DNA of 64,000 nt from Pseudomonas sp. URMO17WK12:I11 (GTDB lineage: Bacteria > Pseudomonadota > Gammaproteobacteria > Pseudomonadales > Pseudomonadaceae). The stretch spans positions 62,001-126,000 of the forward strand of contig NZ_VEDF01000009.1 of assembly GCF_007677725.1 (NCBI RefSeq), read 5' to 3'. Every line of letters begins with the position of its first letter. Positions within the stretch are counted from its first letter, which is position 1. The notes beneath the pieces were generated by a model. The model saw nothing but the letters and a program-made list of their open reading frames with translations. It was not told the DNA's origin and did no database searches. A program made the translations under genes and the position numbers. Shown in pieces: positions 16,898 to 25,333 of the stretch.

Positions 16898-18256
16898 ATG
16901 AGTAACAACCTCGACCAGCTCACCGATTGGTTGAAAGAGCACAAGATCACTGAAGTCGAATGCCTGATCAGCGACCTGACCGGCATCACTCGCGGCAAGA
17001 TTTCGCCGACCAACAAGTTCATCGCCGAAAAGGGCATGCGTCTGCCCGAAAGCGTGCTGCTGCAGACCGTGACTGGCGACTACGTCGACGATGACATCTA
17101 CTACGACCTGCTCGACCCGGCTGACATCGACATGATCTGCCGCCCCGACCAGGACGCCGTATTCCTGGTGCCCTGGGCCATCGAGCCGACCGCCCAGGTG
17201 ATTCACGACACCTACGACAAGAAGGGCAACCCGGTCGAGCTGTCGCCGCGCAACGTGCTCAAGAAGGTACTCAAGCTCTACGCGGATCGCGGCTGGCAGC
17301 CAATCGTCGCGCCAGAAATGGAGTTCTATCTGACCAAGCGCAGCGAAGACCCCGACTTCCCCCTGCAGCCGCCAGTCGGCCGCTCTGGGCGCCCGGAAAC
17401 CGGGCGCCAGTCGTTCTCGATCGAAGCTGCCAACGAATTCGACCCGCTGTTCGAAGATGTCTACGACTGGTGCGAACTGCAACGCCTGGACCTCGATACG
17501 CTGATCCACGAAGACGGCACGGCGCAGATGGAGATCAACTTCCGCCATGGCGACGCGCTGCACCTGGCCGACCAGATCCTGGTGTTCAAGCGCACCATGC
17601 GCGAGGCTGCGCTCAAGCACAACGTGGCTGCGACCTTCATGGCCAAGCCCATGACCGGCGAGCCGGGCAGCGCCATGCACTTGCACCAGAGCGTGGTCGA
17701 CGTGAACACCGGCAAGAACATCTTCAGCAATGAAGACGGCAGCATGAGCCAGCTGTTCCTACACCACATCGGCGGCCTGCAGAAGTTCATCCCCGAAGCG
17801 CTGCCGCTGTTCGCCCCCAACGTCAACTCGTTCCGCCGCTTCCTGCCCGATACCTCGGCGCCAGTGAACGTGGAGTGGGGCGAGGAAAACCGCACCGTAG
17901 GCCTGCGTGTACCGGATGCCGGGCCGCAGAACCGCCGGGTCGAAAACCGCCTGCCGGGCGCCGATGCCAACCCGTACCTGGCCATCGCCGCCAGCCTGTT
18001 GTGTGGCTATATCGGCATGGTCGAGGGCATCGAGGCCAGCGCGCCGGTGCAAGGCCGTGGCTACGAGCGGCGCAACCTGCGCTTGCCGCTGACCATCGAA
18101 GATGCGCTCGAGCGCATGGAGATCAGCCGCGCGCTGGTGCAATACCTGGGCAAGAAATTCATCACCGGCTACGTCGCGACCAAGCGTGCCGAGCATGAAA
18201 ACTTCAAACGCGTCATCAGCTCCTGGGAGCGTGAGTTCCTGCTGTTCGCTGTCTGA
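16898..18256 (+). CDS. spuB: Gamma-glutamylputrescine synthetase (glutamine synthetase family)
   Basis: A second glutamine-synthetase-like ligase, 452 aa, first gene of the rightward polyamine unit. Visible segments are CLISDLTGITRGKI, APEMEFYLTKRSEDPDFPLQPP, GSAMHLHQSVVDVNTG, APNVNSFRRF and RRVENRLPGADANPYLAIAASL. It should ligate glutamate to putrescine with ATP. It is 47 bases from spuC and paralogous to the divergent gene at 14947-16323. The SpuB name follows position before spuC. The gene carries a hairpin over its ribosome-binding site. Confidence 0.85.
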   Translation: MSNNLDQLTDWLKEHKITEVECLISDLTGITRGKISPTNKFIAEKGMRLPESVLLQTVTGDYVDDDIYYDLLDPADIDMICRPDQDAVFLVPWAIEPTAQVIHDTYDKKGNPVELSPRNVLKKVLKLYADRGWQPIVAPEMEFYLTKRSEDPDFPLQPPVGRSGRPETGRQSFSIEAANEFDPLFEDVYDWCELQRLDLDTLIHEDGTAQMEINFRHGDALHLADQILVFKRTMREAALKHNVAATFMAKPMTGEPGSAMHLHQSVVDVNTGKNIFSNEDGSMSQLFLHHIGGLQKFIPEALPLFAPNVNSFRRFLPDTSAPVNVEWGEENRTVGLRVPDAGPQNRRVENRLPGADANPYLAIAASLLCGYIGMVEGIEASAPVQGRGYERRNLRLPLTIEDALERMEISRALVQYLGKKFITGYVATKRAEHENFKRVISSWEREFLLFAV

Positions 18257-18302
18257 TCAACCCTGAGCCCGCCTGGGCGGGCGCCGGAAAATGGAGAGGC
18301 AC

Positions 18303-19664
18303 ATGAGCGTCAACAACCCGCAAACCCGTGAATGGCAGAACCTGAGCGGTGAGCACCACCTTGCACCTTTCTCTGACTACAAGCAGTTGAAGGAGAAAGG
18401 GCCGCGTATCATCACCAGGGCCCAAGGTGTGCATTTGTGGGACAGCGAAGGTCAGCAGATCCTCGACGGCATGGCCGGACTTTGGTGCGTGGCGGTCGGT
18501 TACGGCCGTGAGGAACTGGTGCAGGCAGCCGAAAAGCAGATGCGCGAGCTGCCGTACTACAACCTGTTCTTCCAGACCGCTCACCCGCCGGCACTGGAGC
18601 TGGCCAAGGCCATCACCGAAGTGGCGCCTGCGGGCATGACCCATGTGTTCTTCACCGGCTCCGGCTCCGAGGGCAACGACACCGTGCTGCGCATGGTCCG
18701 TCACTACTGGGCCCTGCAAGGCAAACCGCACAAGCAGACCCTCATCGGCCGGGTCAATGGCTACCATGGCTCGACCGTCGCCGGTGCCAGCCTGGGCGGC
18801 ATGAGTGGCATGCACGAACAGGGCGGCCTGCCGATTCCGGGCATCGTGCACATCCCGCAGCCTTACTGGTTTGGCGAAGGCGGCGACATGAGCCCCGATG
18901 AATTCGGCGTGTGGGCCGCCGAGCAGCTCGAGCAGAAGATTCTCGAAGTCGGCGAAGACAACGTCGCTGCATTCATTGCCGAGCCCATCCAGGGCGCGGG
19001 CGGGGTGATCATTCCACCGGAAACCTACTGGCCGAAGATCAAGGAAATTCTCGCCAAGTACGACATCCTGTTCGTCGCTGACGAAGTCATCTGTGGCTTC
19101 GGGCGTACCGGCCAGTGGTTCGGCTCCGACTACTACGGTCTGACCCCCGACCTGATGACCATCGCCAAGGGCCTGACCTCCGGTTACATCCCCATGGGCG
19201 GTGTGATCGTGCGTGACAAGGTGGCCAAGGTGCTCAGCGAAGGCGGCGACTTCAACCACGGCTTCACCTACTCCGGTCACCCGGTCGCGGCGGCTGTGGG
19301 TCTGGAAAACCTGCGCATCCTGCGCGATGAGAACATCGTCGAGAAGGCGCGCACGGAAGCGGCACCGTATTTGCAAAAGCGTTTGCGTGAACTGCAGGAC
19401 CACCCACTGGTGGGCGAAGTGCGCGGGCTCGGCCTGCTCGGGGCGATCGAACTGGTCAAGGACAAGTCCACCCGCAGCCGTCACGAAGGCAAGGGCGTGG
19501 GCATGATCTGCCGCAATTTCTGCTTCGACAACGGCCTGATCATGCGCGCGGTGGGCGACACCATGATCATTGCGCCACCGTTGGTCATCAGTCATGCAGA
19601 GATCGACGAGCTGGTGGAAAAGGCGCGCAAATGCCTGGACTTGACGCTGGAGGCGCTTGCATAG
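18303..19664 (+). CDS. spuC: Putrescine/polyamine-pyruvate aminotransferase
   Basis: A class III PLP aminotransferase, 453 aa, that transaminates putrescine or related amines. ATG 18303 follows GGAGAGGCAC; an in-frame ATG at 18291 overlaps that site and is rejected. The cofactor region includes GSGSEGNDT (phosphate binding, about residues 119-127), Asp260 in FVADEVICGFGRTG and the Schiff-base lysine Lys289 in MTIAKGLTSGYIPMGG. It lies between spuB and the binding-protein genes, matching spuBCDE order in P. aeruginosa. Substrate breadth (putrescine, cadaverine, beta-alanine) is uncertain. Confidence 0.88.
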   Translation: MSVNNPQTREWQNLSGEHHLAPFSDYKQLKEKGPRIITRAQGVHLWDSEGQQILDGMAGLWCVAVGYGREELVQAAEKQMRELPYYNLFFQTAHPPALELAKAITEVAPAGMTHVFFTGSGSEGNDTVLRMVRHYWALQGKPHKQTLIGRVNGYHGSTVAGASLGGMSGMHEQGGLPIPGIVHIPQPYWFGEGGDMSPDEFGVWAAEQLEQKILEVGEDNVAAFIAEPIQGAGGVIIPPETYWPKIKEILAKYDILFVADEVICGFGRTGQWFGSDYYGLTPDLMTIAKGLTSGYIPMGGVIVRDKVAKVLSEGGDFNHGFTYSGHPVAAAVGLENLRILRDENIVEKARTEAAPYLQKRLRELQDHPLVGEVRGLGLLGAIELVKDKSTRSRHEGKGVGMICRNFCFDNGLIMRAVGDTMIIAPPLVISHAEIDELVEKARKCLDLTLEALA

Positions 19665-19702
19665 GCGTTTGCTAGGCTAGCGATGTGACATTAAGTCGTT
19701 AC

Positions 19703-19765
19703 AAGGCCCTGCTTTCCTTGATAGGGGGCCTTCTAACTTGCCAGACTAGCGACTGTTTCAGTCGC
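19703..19765 (+). other. Two hairpins between spuC and spuD
   Basis: AAGGCCC (19703-19709) pairs with GGGCCTT (19726-19732) and is followed by a T-containing stretch, a possible attenuating terminator. A perfect repeat GCGACTG/CAGTCGC with a three-base spacer follows at 19749-19765. The 168-base gap probably also holds a separate promoter for the transporter genes. Confidence 0.45.
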
Positions 19766-19832
19766 CGCGCGCGCTGCACCGTGGGTCCTGGCTGCTAAAC
19801 AGTCGCTTAACAAAAATTCTGGAGCATTACGC

Positions 19833-20930
19833 ATGAATAAAATGGGCAAGACGTTGCTGGCCGCCGCCCTGATGGGTGGCATGGCCTCCGCTGTTCAGGC
19901 TGAAGACAAAGTGTTGAATGTCTACAACTGGTCGGACTACATCGCGGCGGACACCATCGCCAAGTTCGAGAAGCAGACCGGCATCAAGGTCAAGTACGAC
20001 GTCTTCGACAGCAACGAAACCCTGGAAGCCAAGCTGCTGGCAGGCAAGTCGGGTTACGACATCGTGGTACCGTCCAACAACTTCCTGGCCAAGCAGATCA
20101 AGGCTGGCGTGTACGAAGAGCTGGACCGCTCCAAGCTGCCGAACTGGAAAAACCTCGACCCCGACCTGCTCAAGGCCGTCGGCGATGCCAGTGACCCGGG
20201 TAACAAGCACGCTTTCCCGTACATGTGGGGCTCGATCGGCATCGGCTACAACCCAGAGAAGGTCAAGGCTGCGCTGGGCGTGGACAAGATCGATTCGTGG
20301 GACGTGGTGTTCAAGCCTGAAAACATTGCCAAGCTCAAGAGTTGTGGCGTGAGCTTCCTCGATGCGCCGACCGAAATGCTGCCAGCTGCGCTGCACTACC
20401 TGGGCCTGCCGAGCAACAGCACCAAAAAAGAAGACCTCAAGGCGGCAGAGGACCTGTTCCTCAAGATCCGTCCTTCGATCACCTACTTCCACTCGTCCAA
20501 GTACATCGGCGACATGGCCAACGGCAACATCTGCGTGGCGGTTGGCTACTCGGGTGACCTGGAGCAGTCCAAGGCCCGCGCCCACGAAGCCGGCGACAAG
20601 GTCAAGGTCGACTACGTGATTCCCAAAGAGGGTGCCGGCACCTTCTACGACATGGTCGCCGTTCCCAAGGATGCTGATCATAAAGACGCCGCCTACCAGT
20701 TCATGAATTTCCTCATGCAGCCGGAAATCATGGCCGAGATCACCAACGCCGTACGCTTCCCGAACGGCAACCAGGCCGCGACTCAGTTCGTCGACAAGGA
20801 CATCACCAGCGATCCAAGCATCTACCCGCCTGCCGAGGTGAAGAAACAGCTGTATGCGATCGCCGCCCCCGAGGCCGCCGCGCAGCGTGTGATCACCCGC
20901 AGCTGGACCAAGATCAAGTCGGGCAAGTAA
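19833..20930 (+). CDS. spuD: Polyamine ABC transporter periplasmic binding protein (PotF/SpuD)
   Basis: A periplasmic polyamine-binding protein, 365 aa, with signal peptide MNKMGKTLLAAALMGGMASAVQA. The mature protein starts with the PotF-family signature VLNVYNWSDYIAADTIAKFE and contains YDVFDSNETLEAKLLAGKSGYDIVVPS, MWGSIGIGYNPEKV and SGDLEQSKARA. In P. aeruginosa SpuD prefers putrescine; the ligand here is inferred from order. GGAG precedes the ATG. A strong hairpin follows the stop, and a second binding protein (spuE) comes next. Confidence 0.9.
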   Translation: MNKMGKTLLAAALMGGMASAVQAEDKVLNVYNWSDYIAADTIAKFEKQTGIKVKYDVFDSNETLEAKLLAGKSGYDIVVPSNNFLAKQIKAGVYEELDRSKLPNWKNLDPDLLKAVGDASDPGNKHAFPYMWGSIGIGYNPEKVKAALGVDKIDSWDVVFKPENIAKLKSCGVSFLDAPTEMLPAALHYLGLPSNSTKKEDLKAAEDLFLKIRPSITYFHSSKYIGDMANGNICVAVGYSGDLEQSKARAHEAGDKVKVDYVIPKEGAGTFYDMVAVPKDADHKDAAYQFMNFLMQPEIMAEITNAVRFPNGNQAATQFVDKDITSDPSIYPPAEVKKQLYAIAAPEAAAQRVITRSWTKIKSGK

Positions 20931-20943
20931 GCCCACGGCATCC

Positions 20944-20973
20944 GCTCTGGGCCGGGGGTCCCCGGTCCAGAGC
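20944..20973 (+). other. Strong hairpin after spuD
   Basis: GCTCTGG (20944-20950) pairs with CCAGAGC (20967-20973) and the stem continues inwards through CCGGG/CCCGG with one G-T pair, giving a stem of about 13 bp. There is no T-run, so it is likely an mRNA-protecting structure between spuD and spuE. Confidence 0.6.
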
Positions 20974-21088
20974 CAGTGAAAGGCAATTGATGATTGCGGC
21001 ATCGGGGCTGCGAAGGTAAGTTGCGCGCCGGTTTTGCGTGTGCGGCAGTCCCGTCGCGACCCAGGCACTGATTGTGAGGACCACCCAC

Positions 21089-22183
21089 TTGTGTATTTCC
21101 ATTTTGCGTAAGGCCTTGCTGGCCGGAGCGGGCCTGACGCTGGCATGCAGCGTCCAAGCGGCGCCAACGGTGCACCTTTACAACTGGTCCGATTACATCG
21201 GCCCGACCACCTTGGCAGATTTCCACAAGGCTACCGGCATCAAGCCCGTCCAGGATGTGTTCGACTCCAACGAAACTTTGGAAGGCAAATTACTGGCAGG
21301 CAATACCGGCTATGACGTGGTCGTGCCGTCCAACCATTTTCTGGGCAAGCAGATCAAGGCCGGTGCGTTCCAGAAGCTTGACCGCACCCTGCTGCCCAAC
21401 TACGCCAACCTCGACCCCGCATTGATGAAGCGCCTGGAAAAGAACGACCCGGGCAATCAATACGCGGTGCCGTACCTGTGGGGCACCAACGGCATTGGTT
21501 ACAACGTCGACAAGGTCAAGGCTGCGCTGGGCGTGGGCACCATTGACTCCTGGGCGGTGTTGTTCGAACCCGAGAACATGAAGAAGCTCTCCAAATGCGG
21601 CGTTGCCTTCCTCGACTCGGCCGATGAGATGCTCCCGGCGGTGCTCAACTACATGGGGCTGAACCCCAACAGCACCGACCCCAAGGATTACGCCAAGGCT
21701 GAAAAGAAACTGCTGGCCGTGCGTCCGTACGTCACCTACTTCCACTCTTCCAAGTACATCACCGACCTGGCCAACGGCGACATCTGCGTCGCGGCGGGTT
21801 TCTCCGGTGATGTGTTCCAGGCCAAGGCGCGCGCCGAAGAAGCCAAGAAGGGCGTGAACCTGGCATACGCCATTCCCAAGGAGGGCGGCAACCTCTGGTT
21901 CGATGTACTGGCGATCCCCAAGGACGCCAGGAACGTCAAGGAGGCCCATGCCTTCATCAACTATTTGCTGAAACCTGAGGTTATCGCCCAGGTCAGTGAT
22001 TACGTCGGTTACGCCAACCCGAACCCCAAGGCTGGCGACCTGATGGACCAGGCCGTGAGGACTGACGCCGCGGTTTACCCACCGCAGGAAGTGCTGGACA
22101 AGATGTTCGTGAACTCAGAGTTGCCGCCGAAGGTGCAGCGTCTGATGACCCGCAGCTGGACCAAGGTCAAGTCGGGCAAGTAA
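21089..22183 (+). CDS. spuE: Polyamine ABC transporter periplasmic binding protein (SpuE)
   Basis: The second PotF-family binding protein, 364 aa, clearly paralogous to spuD (VHLYNWSDYIGPTTLADFH, VFDSNETLEGKLLAGNTGYDVVVPSNHF). In P. aeruginosa the counterpart binds spermidine. The best start is TTG 21089: GTGAGGA lies about nine bases upstream and it yields a signal peptide CISILRKALLAGAGLTLACSVQAA. No ATG is available upstream of the signal peptide in this frame. The ATPase gene follows 70 bases later. Confidence 0.88.
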   Translation: MCISILRKALLAGAGLTLACSVQAAPTVHLYNWSDYIGPTTLADFHKATGIKPVQDVFDSNETLEGKLLAGNTGYDVVVPSNHFLGKQIKAGAFQKLDRTLLPNYANLDPALMKRLEKNDPGNQYAVPYLWGTNGIGYNVDKVKAALGVGTIDSWAVLFEPENMKKLSKCGVAFLDSADEMLPAVLNYMGLNPNSTDPKDYAKAEKKLLAVRPYVTYFHSSKYITDLANGDICVAAGFSGDVFQAKARAEEAKKGVNLAYAIPKEGGNLWFDVLAIPKDARNVKEAHAFINYLLKPEVIAQVSDYVGYANPNPKAGDLMDQAVRTDAAVYPPQEVLDKMFVNSELPPKVQRLMTRSWTKVKSGK

Positions 22184-22198
22184 TCATCCAGACCCGCT

Positions 22199-22220
22199 GC
22201 GGCCTCCCTGGTGGGGCTGC
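22199..22220 (+). other. Hairpin after spuE
   Basis: GCGGCCTC (22199-22206) pairs with GGGGCTGC (22213-22220), eight pairs including two G-T. It lies between the binding-protein gene and the ATPase gene, without a T-run. Confidence 0.4.
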
Positions 22221-22253
22221 GTGGGCACAAAAATCTTGTTGGGAGTTTCATTC

Positions 22254-23396
22254 ATGGCAGTTGCCTCCGGTGCCTATAAAAAAGCCCTCGAGGGTGGCCA
22301 GCAACCCAAGCAGGTGCTGGTCAAGATCGATCGGGTTACAAAAAAATTCGACGAAACGGTGGCCGTGGACGACGTGTCCCTGGAGATCCGCAAGGGTGAG
22401 ATTTTCGCCCTGCTCGGCGGCTCCGGCTCCGGCAAGTCGACCTTGCTGCGCATGCTGGCGGGTTTCGAGCGCCCGACCGAGGGGCGGATCTTCCTCGACG
22501 GCGTCGACATCACCGATATGCCGCCCTACGAGCGGCCGATCAACATGATGTTCCAGTCCTATGCGCTGTTCCCGCACATGACCGTGGCGCAGAACATCGC
22601 CTTCGGCCTGCAACAGGACAAGATGCCCAAGGCCGAGATCGACGCGCGGGTGGCCGAGATGCTCAAGCTGGTGCACATGACCCAGTACGCCAAGCGCAAA
22701 CCGCACCAGCTCTCCGGTGGCCAGCGCCAGCGGGTGGCCTTGGCCCGCTCCCTGGCCAAGCGCCCCAAGCTGTTGCTGCTCGATGAGCCGATGGGCGCCT
22801 TGGACAAGAAGCTGCGCTCGCAGATGCAACTGGAGCTGGTGGAGATCATCGAGCGCGTGGGCGTGACCTGCGTGATGGTGACCCACGACCAGGAAGAGGC
22901 CATGACCATGGCCCAACGTATCGCCATCATGCACCTGGGTTGGATTGCCCAGATCGGCTCGCCTGTGGATATCTACGAGACACCGACCAGTCGCCTGGTC
23001 TGTGAATTCATCGGCAACGTCAACCTGTTCGAAGCCGAGGTGATCGACGATGCCGAAGGCCATGCGCTGATCGCCTCGCCCGAACTGGAGCGCAAGATCT
23101 ACGTCGGCCACGGCGTGTCCACCTCGGTGGAAGACAAGCACATCACCTACGCGCTGCGCCCGGAAAAGATGCTGGTCACCACCGTGCAACCGGACTTCGA
23201 GTACAACTGGTCGCGTGGCAAGGTGCACGACATCGCCTACCTGGGCGGCCACTCGGTGTTCTATGTCGAGCTGCCAAGCGGCAAGGTCGTGCAGTCGTTC
23301 GTCGCCAATGCCGAGCGCCAGGGCGCCCGGCCGACCTGGGGCGATGAAGTGTACGTGTGGTGGGAAGACGACAGCGGCGTGGTACTTCGCTCATGA
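22254..23396 (+). CDS. spuF: Polyamine ABC transporter ATPase (PotA/SpuF)
   Basis: The ATP-hydrolysing subunit of the polyamine importer, 380 aa. ATG 22254 has GGGAG eight bases upstream. Walker A is GGSGSGKST, the signature LSGGQRQRVALARSLA, Walker B LLLLDEPMGALD, and the H-loop VMVTHDQEEAM. A C-terminal TOBE-like regulatory domain follows. The stop overlaps the spuG start (ATGA at 23393). It serves the two permeases downstream and presumably both binding proteins upstream. Confidence 0.93.
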   Translation: MAVASGAYKKALEGGQQPKQVLVKIDRVTKKFDETVAVDDVSLEIRKGEIFALLGGSGSGKSTLLRMLAGFERPTEGRIFLDGVDITDMPPYERPINMMFQSYALFPHMTVAQNIAFGLQQDKMPKAEIDARVAEMLKLVHMTQYAKRKPHQLSGGQRQRVALARSLAKRPKLLLLDEPMGALDKKLRSQMQLELVEIIERVGVTCVMVTHDQEEAMTMAQRIAIMHLGWIAQIGSPVDIYETPTSRLVCEFIGNVNLFEAEVIDDAEGHALIASPELERKIYVGHGVSTSVEDKHITYALRPEKMLVTTVQPDFEYNWSRGKVHDIAYLGGHSVFYVELPSGKVVQSFVANAERQGARPTWGDEVYVWWEDDSGVVLRS

Positions 23397-24313
23397 AAGT
23401 GCGCAAGCTCAAGCGAGCCTTCCGACGCGTCACTCCGCAAGGGCGGCATTGGGTGATCGGCGTGCCGTTCATCTGGCTGTTCCTGTTCTTCATGCTGCCG
23501 TTCTTCATCGTTTTGAAGATCAGCTTCGCCGAAGCCGACGTGGCGATTCCGCCTTATACCGAGGTCTTCAGTTACGTCGAAGACAAGCTGCAGCTGGTGC
23601 TCAACCTGGCCAACTACGGGCTGCTGACCGAGGATGAGCTGTACATCTCGGCCTATCTTGGGTCATTGAAGATGGCCTTCATCAGCACACTGCTGTGCCT
23701 GCTGATCGGCTACCCGATGGCTTACTCGATCGCCAACGCCAAGAAGGAAACCCAGACGGTCTTGCTGTTGCTGATCATGATGCCGACCTGGACGGCGATC
23801 CTGATCCGCGTCTATGCCTGGATGGGGATTCTCAGCAACAACGGTCTGCTCAACGGCTTCCTGATGTGGACCGGGTTGATCGACCAGCCGCTGCAGATCC
23901 TCAACACCAACCTGGCGGTGTATATCGGCGTGGTCTATTCCTACCTGCCGTTCATGATCCTGCCGCTGTTCGCCAACCTGGTGAAGCATGACCCCAGCTT
24001 GCTCGAAGCCGCATCCGACCTGGGCTCGAGTACCTTCAACAGCTTCTGGAAGATCACCGTGCCGCTGTCGAAGAACGGCATCATCGCCGGCTGCATGCTG
24101 GTGTTCATTCCAGTCGTGGGCGAGTTCGTCATCCCTGAACTGCTGGGCGGTCCGGAAACCCTGATGATCGGCAAGGTGCTGTGGCAGGAATTCTTCAACA
24201 ACCGCGACTGGCCGGTGGCCTCGGCGCTGGCGGTGGTGATGCTGGCGATCCTGATCGTGCCGATTCTGCTGTTCAACCGCAGCCAGGCCAAAGAAATGGA
24301 GGGCAGGGCATGA
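23393..24313 (+). CDS. spuG: Polyamine ABC transporter permease (PotB/PotH-like, SpuG)
   Basis: An inner-membrane permease of 306 aa with six or so hydrophobic helices. The EAA loop LLEAASDLGSSTFNSFWKITVPLS faces the ATPase. ATG 23393 overlaps the spuF stop; the gene's own stop overlaps the spuH start. The N-terminal basic tail (KVRKLKRAFRRVTPQGR) fits a cytoplasmic start. It pairs with SpuH to form the pore. Confidence 0.92.
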   Translation: MKVRKLKRAFRRVTPQGRHWVIGVPFIWLFLFFMLPFFIVLKISFAEADVAIPPYTEVFSYVEDKLQLVLNLANYGLLTEDELYISAYLGSLKMAFISTLLCLLIGYPMAYSIANAKKETQTVLLLLIMMPTWTAILIRVYAWMGILSNNGLLNGFLMWTGLIDQPLQILNTNLAVYIGVVYSYLPFMILPLFANLVKHDPSLLEAASDLGSSTFNSFWKITVPLSKNGIIAGCMLVFIPVVGEFVIPELLGGPETLMIGKVLWQEFFNNRDWPVASALAVVMLAILIVPILLFNRSQAKEMEGRA

Positions 24314-25203
24314 AACGCTTCGGGTTTTCCAAGCTGATGCTGGTGCTCGGCTTGCTGTTCATCTACCTGCCGATGCTGATCCTGGTGATCTACTCGTTCA
24401 ACGCCTCCAAGCTGGTGACGGTATGGGGAGGCTGGTCGGTGAAGTGGTACGTCGGCCTGCTCGACAACACCCAGCTGATGGGGTCGGTGATGCGCTCGCT
24501 GGAGATCGCCTGCTATACCGCGGTCGCCGCCGTGGCGCTGGGCACCCTGGCGGCGTTCGTGCTGACCCGGGTCACCCGTTTCAAGGGCCGTACCTTGTTC
24601 GGTGGCTTGGTCACCGCGCCGCTGGTCATGCCTGAGGTGATCACCGGTCTGTCGCTGTTGCTGCTGTTCGTGGCCATGGCGCAGTTGATCGGCTGGCCGC
24701 AGGAGCGCGGCATCGTCACCATCTGGATCGCACATACCACCTTCTGCGCGGCCTATGTCGCGGTGGTGGTGTCGGCCCGCCTGCGCGAGCTGGACCTGTC
24801 GATCGAAGAGGCGGCCATGGACCTGGGCGCCAAGCCGTGGAAGGTGTTCTTCCTGATCACCATCCCGATGATCGCGCCGTCGCTGGCGGCGGGCGGCATG
24901 ATGTCGTTCGCCCTGTCGCTGGATGACCTGGTGCTGGCGAGCTTCGTTTCAGGCCCGGGATCGACGACCTTGCCCATGGAAGTGTTCTCGGCGGTGCGCC
25001 TTGGCGTGAAGCCAGAGATCAACGCCGTGGCCAGCCTGATCCTGCTGTCGGTGTCGCTGGTGACCTTCTTCGTCTGGTTCTTCAGCCGCCGCGCCGAAGA
25101 GCGTCGCCGCCGGGCCATTCAGCAAGCCATCGAGGAAGGCGCCGCGGCCAACGCCTCGCAGCCCCAGGTCAAGCGTCCCTCGCAGCAGCCAGCTTCCGCC
25201 TGA
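24310..25203 (+). CDS. spuH: Polyamine ABC transporter permease (PotC/PotI-like, SpuH)
   Basis: The partner permease, 297 aa, about six helices, with the EAA loop SIEEAAMDLGAKPWKVFFLITIPMIAPSL. ATG 24310 overlaps the spuG stop by four bases (ATGA). The C-terminus is charged and Ala/Gln-rich (ERRRRAIQQAIEEGAAANA). It ends the spu transporter unit; an imperfect GC-rich inverted repeat follows. Confidence 0.92.
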   Translation: MKRFGFSKLMLVLGLLFIYLPMLILVIYSFNASKLVTVWGGWSVKWYVGLLDNTQLMGSVMRSLEIACYTAVAAVALGTLAAFVLTRVTRFKGRTLFGGLVTAPLVMPEVITGLSLLLLFVAMAQLIGWPQERGIVTIWIAHTTFCAAYVAVVVSARLRELDLSIEEAAMDLGAKPWKVFFLITIPMIAPSLAAGGMMSFALSLDDLVLASFVSGPGSTTLPMEVFSAVRLGVKPEINAVASLILLSVSLVTFFVWFFSRRAEERRRRAIQQAIEEGAAANASQPQVKRPSQQPASA

Positions 25204-25209
25204 TCTGCT

Positions 25210-25248
25210 CGCCCCGTGCCGTGCCGGTATCTGGCGTTGCGCGGGGCG
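25210..25248 (+). terminator. Possible terminator after spuH
   Basis: CGCCCCGTGC (25210-25219) can pair with GCGCGGGGCG (25239-25248), ten pairs with one G-T, across a 19-base loop. No T-run follows. It is the only strong structure between spuH and the RND operon. Confidence 0.4.
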
Positions 25249-25333
25249 GCAGGGCAAAAGTGATGTTTATCGAACCCTGATCTACGCTGACAGTCGCATA
25301 CACAAATCATTTGTGCGCAAGCAGGGAGCCTGC

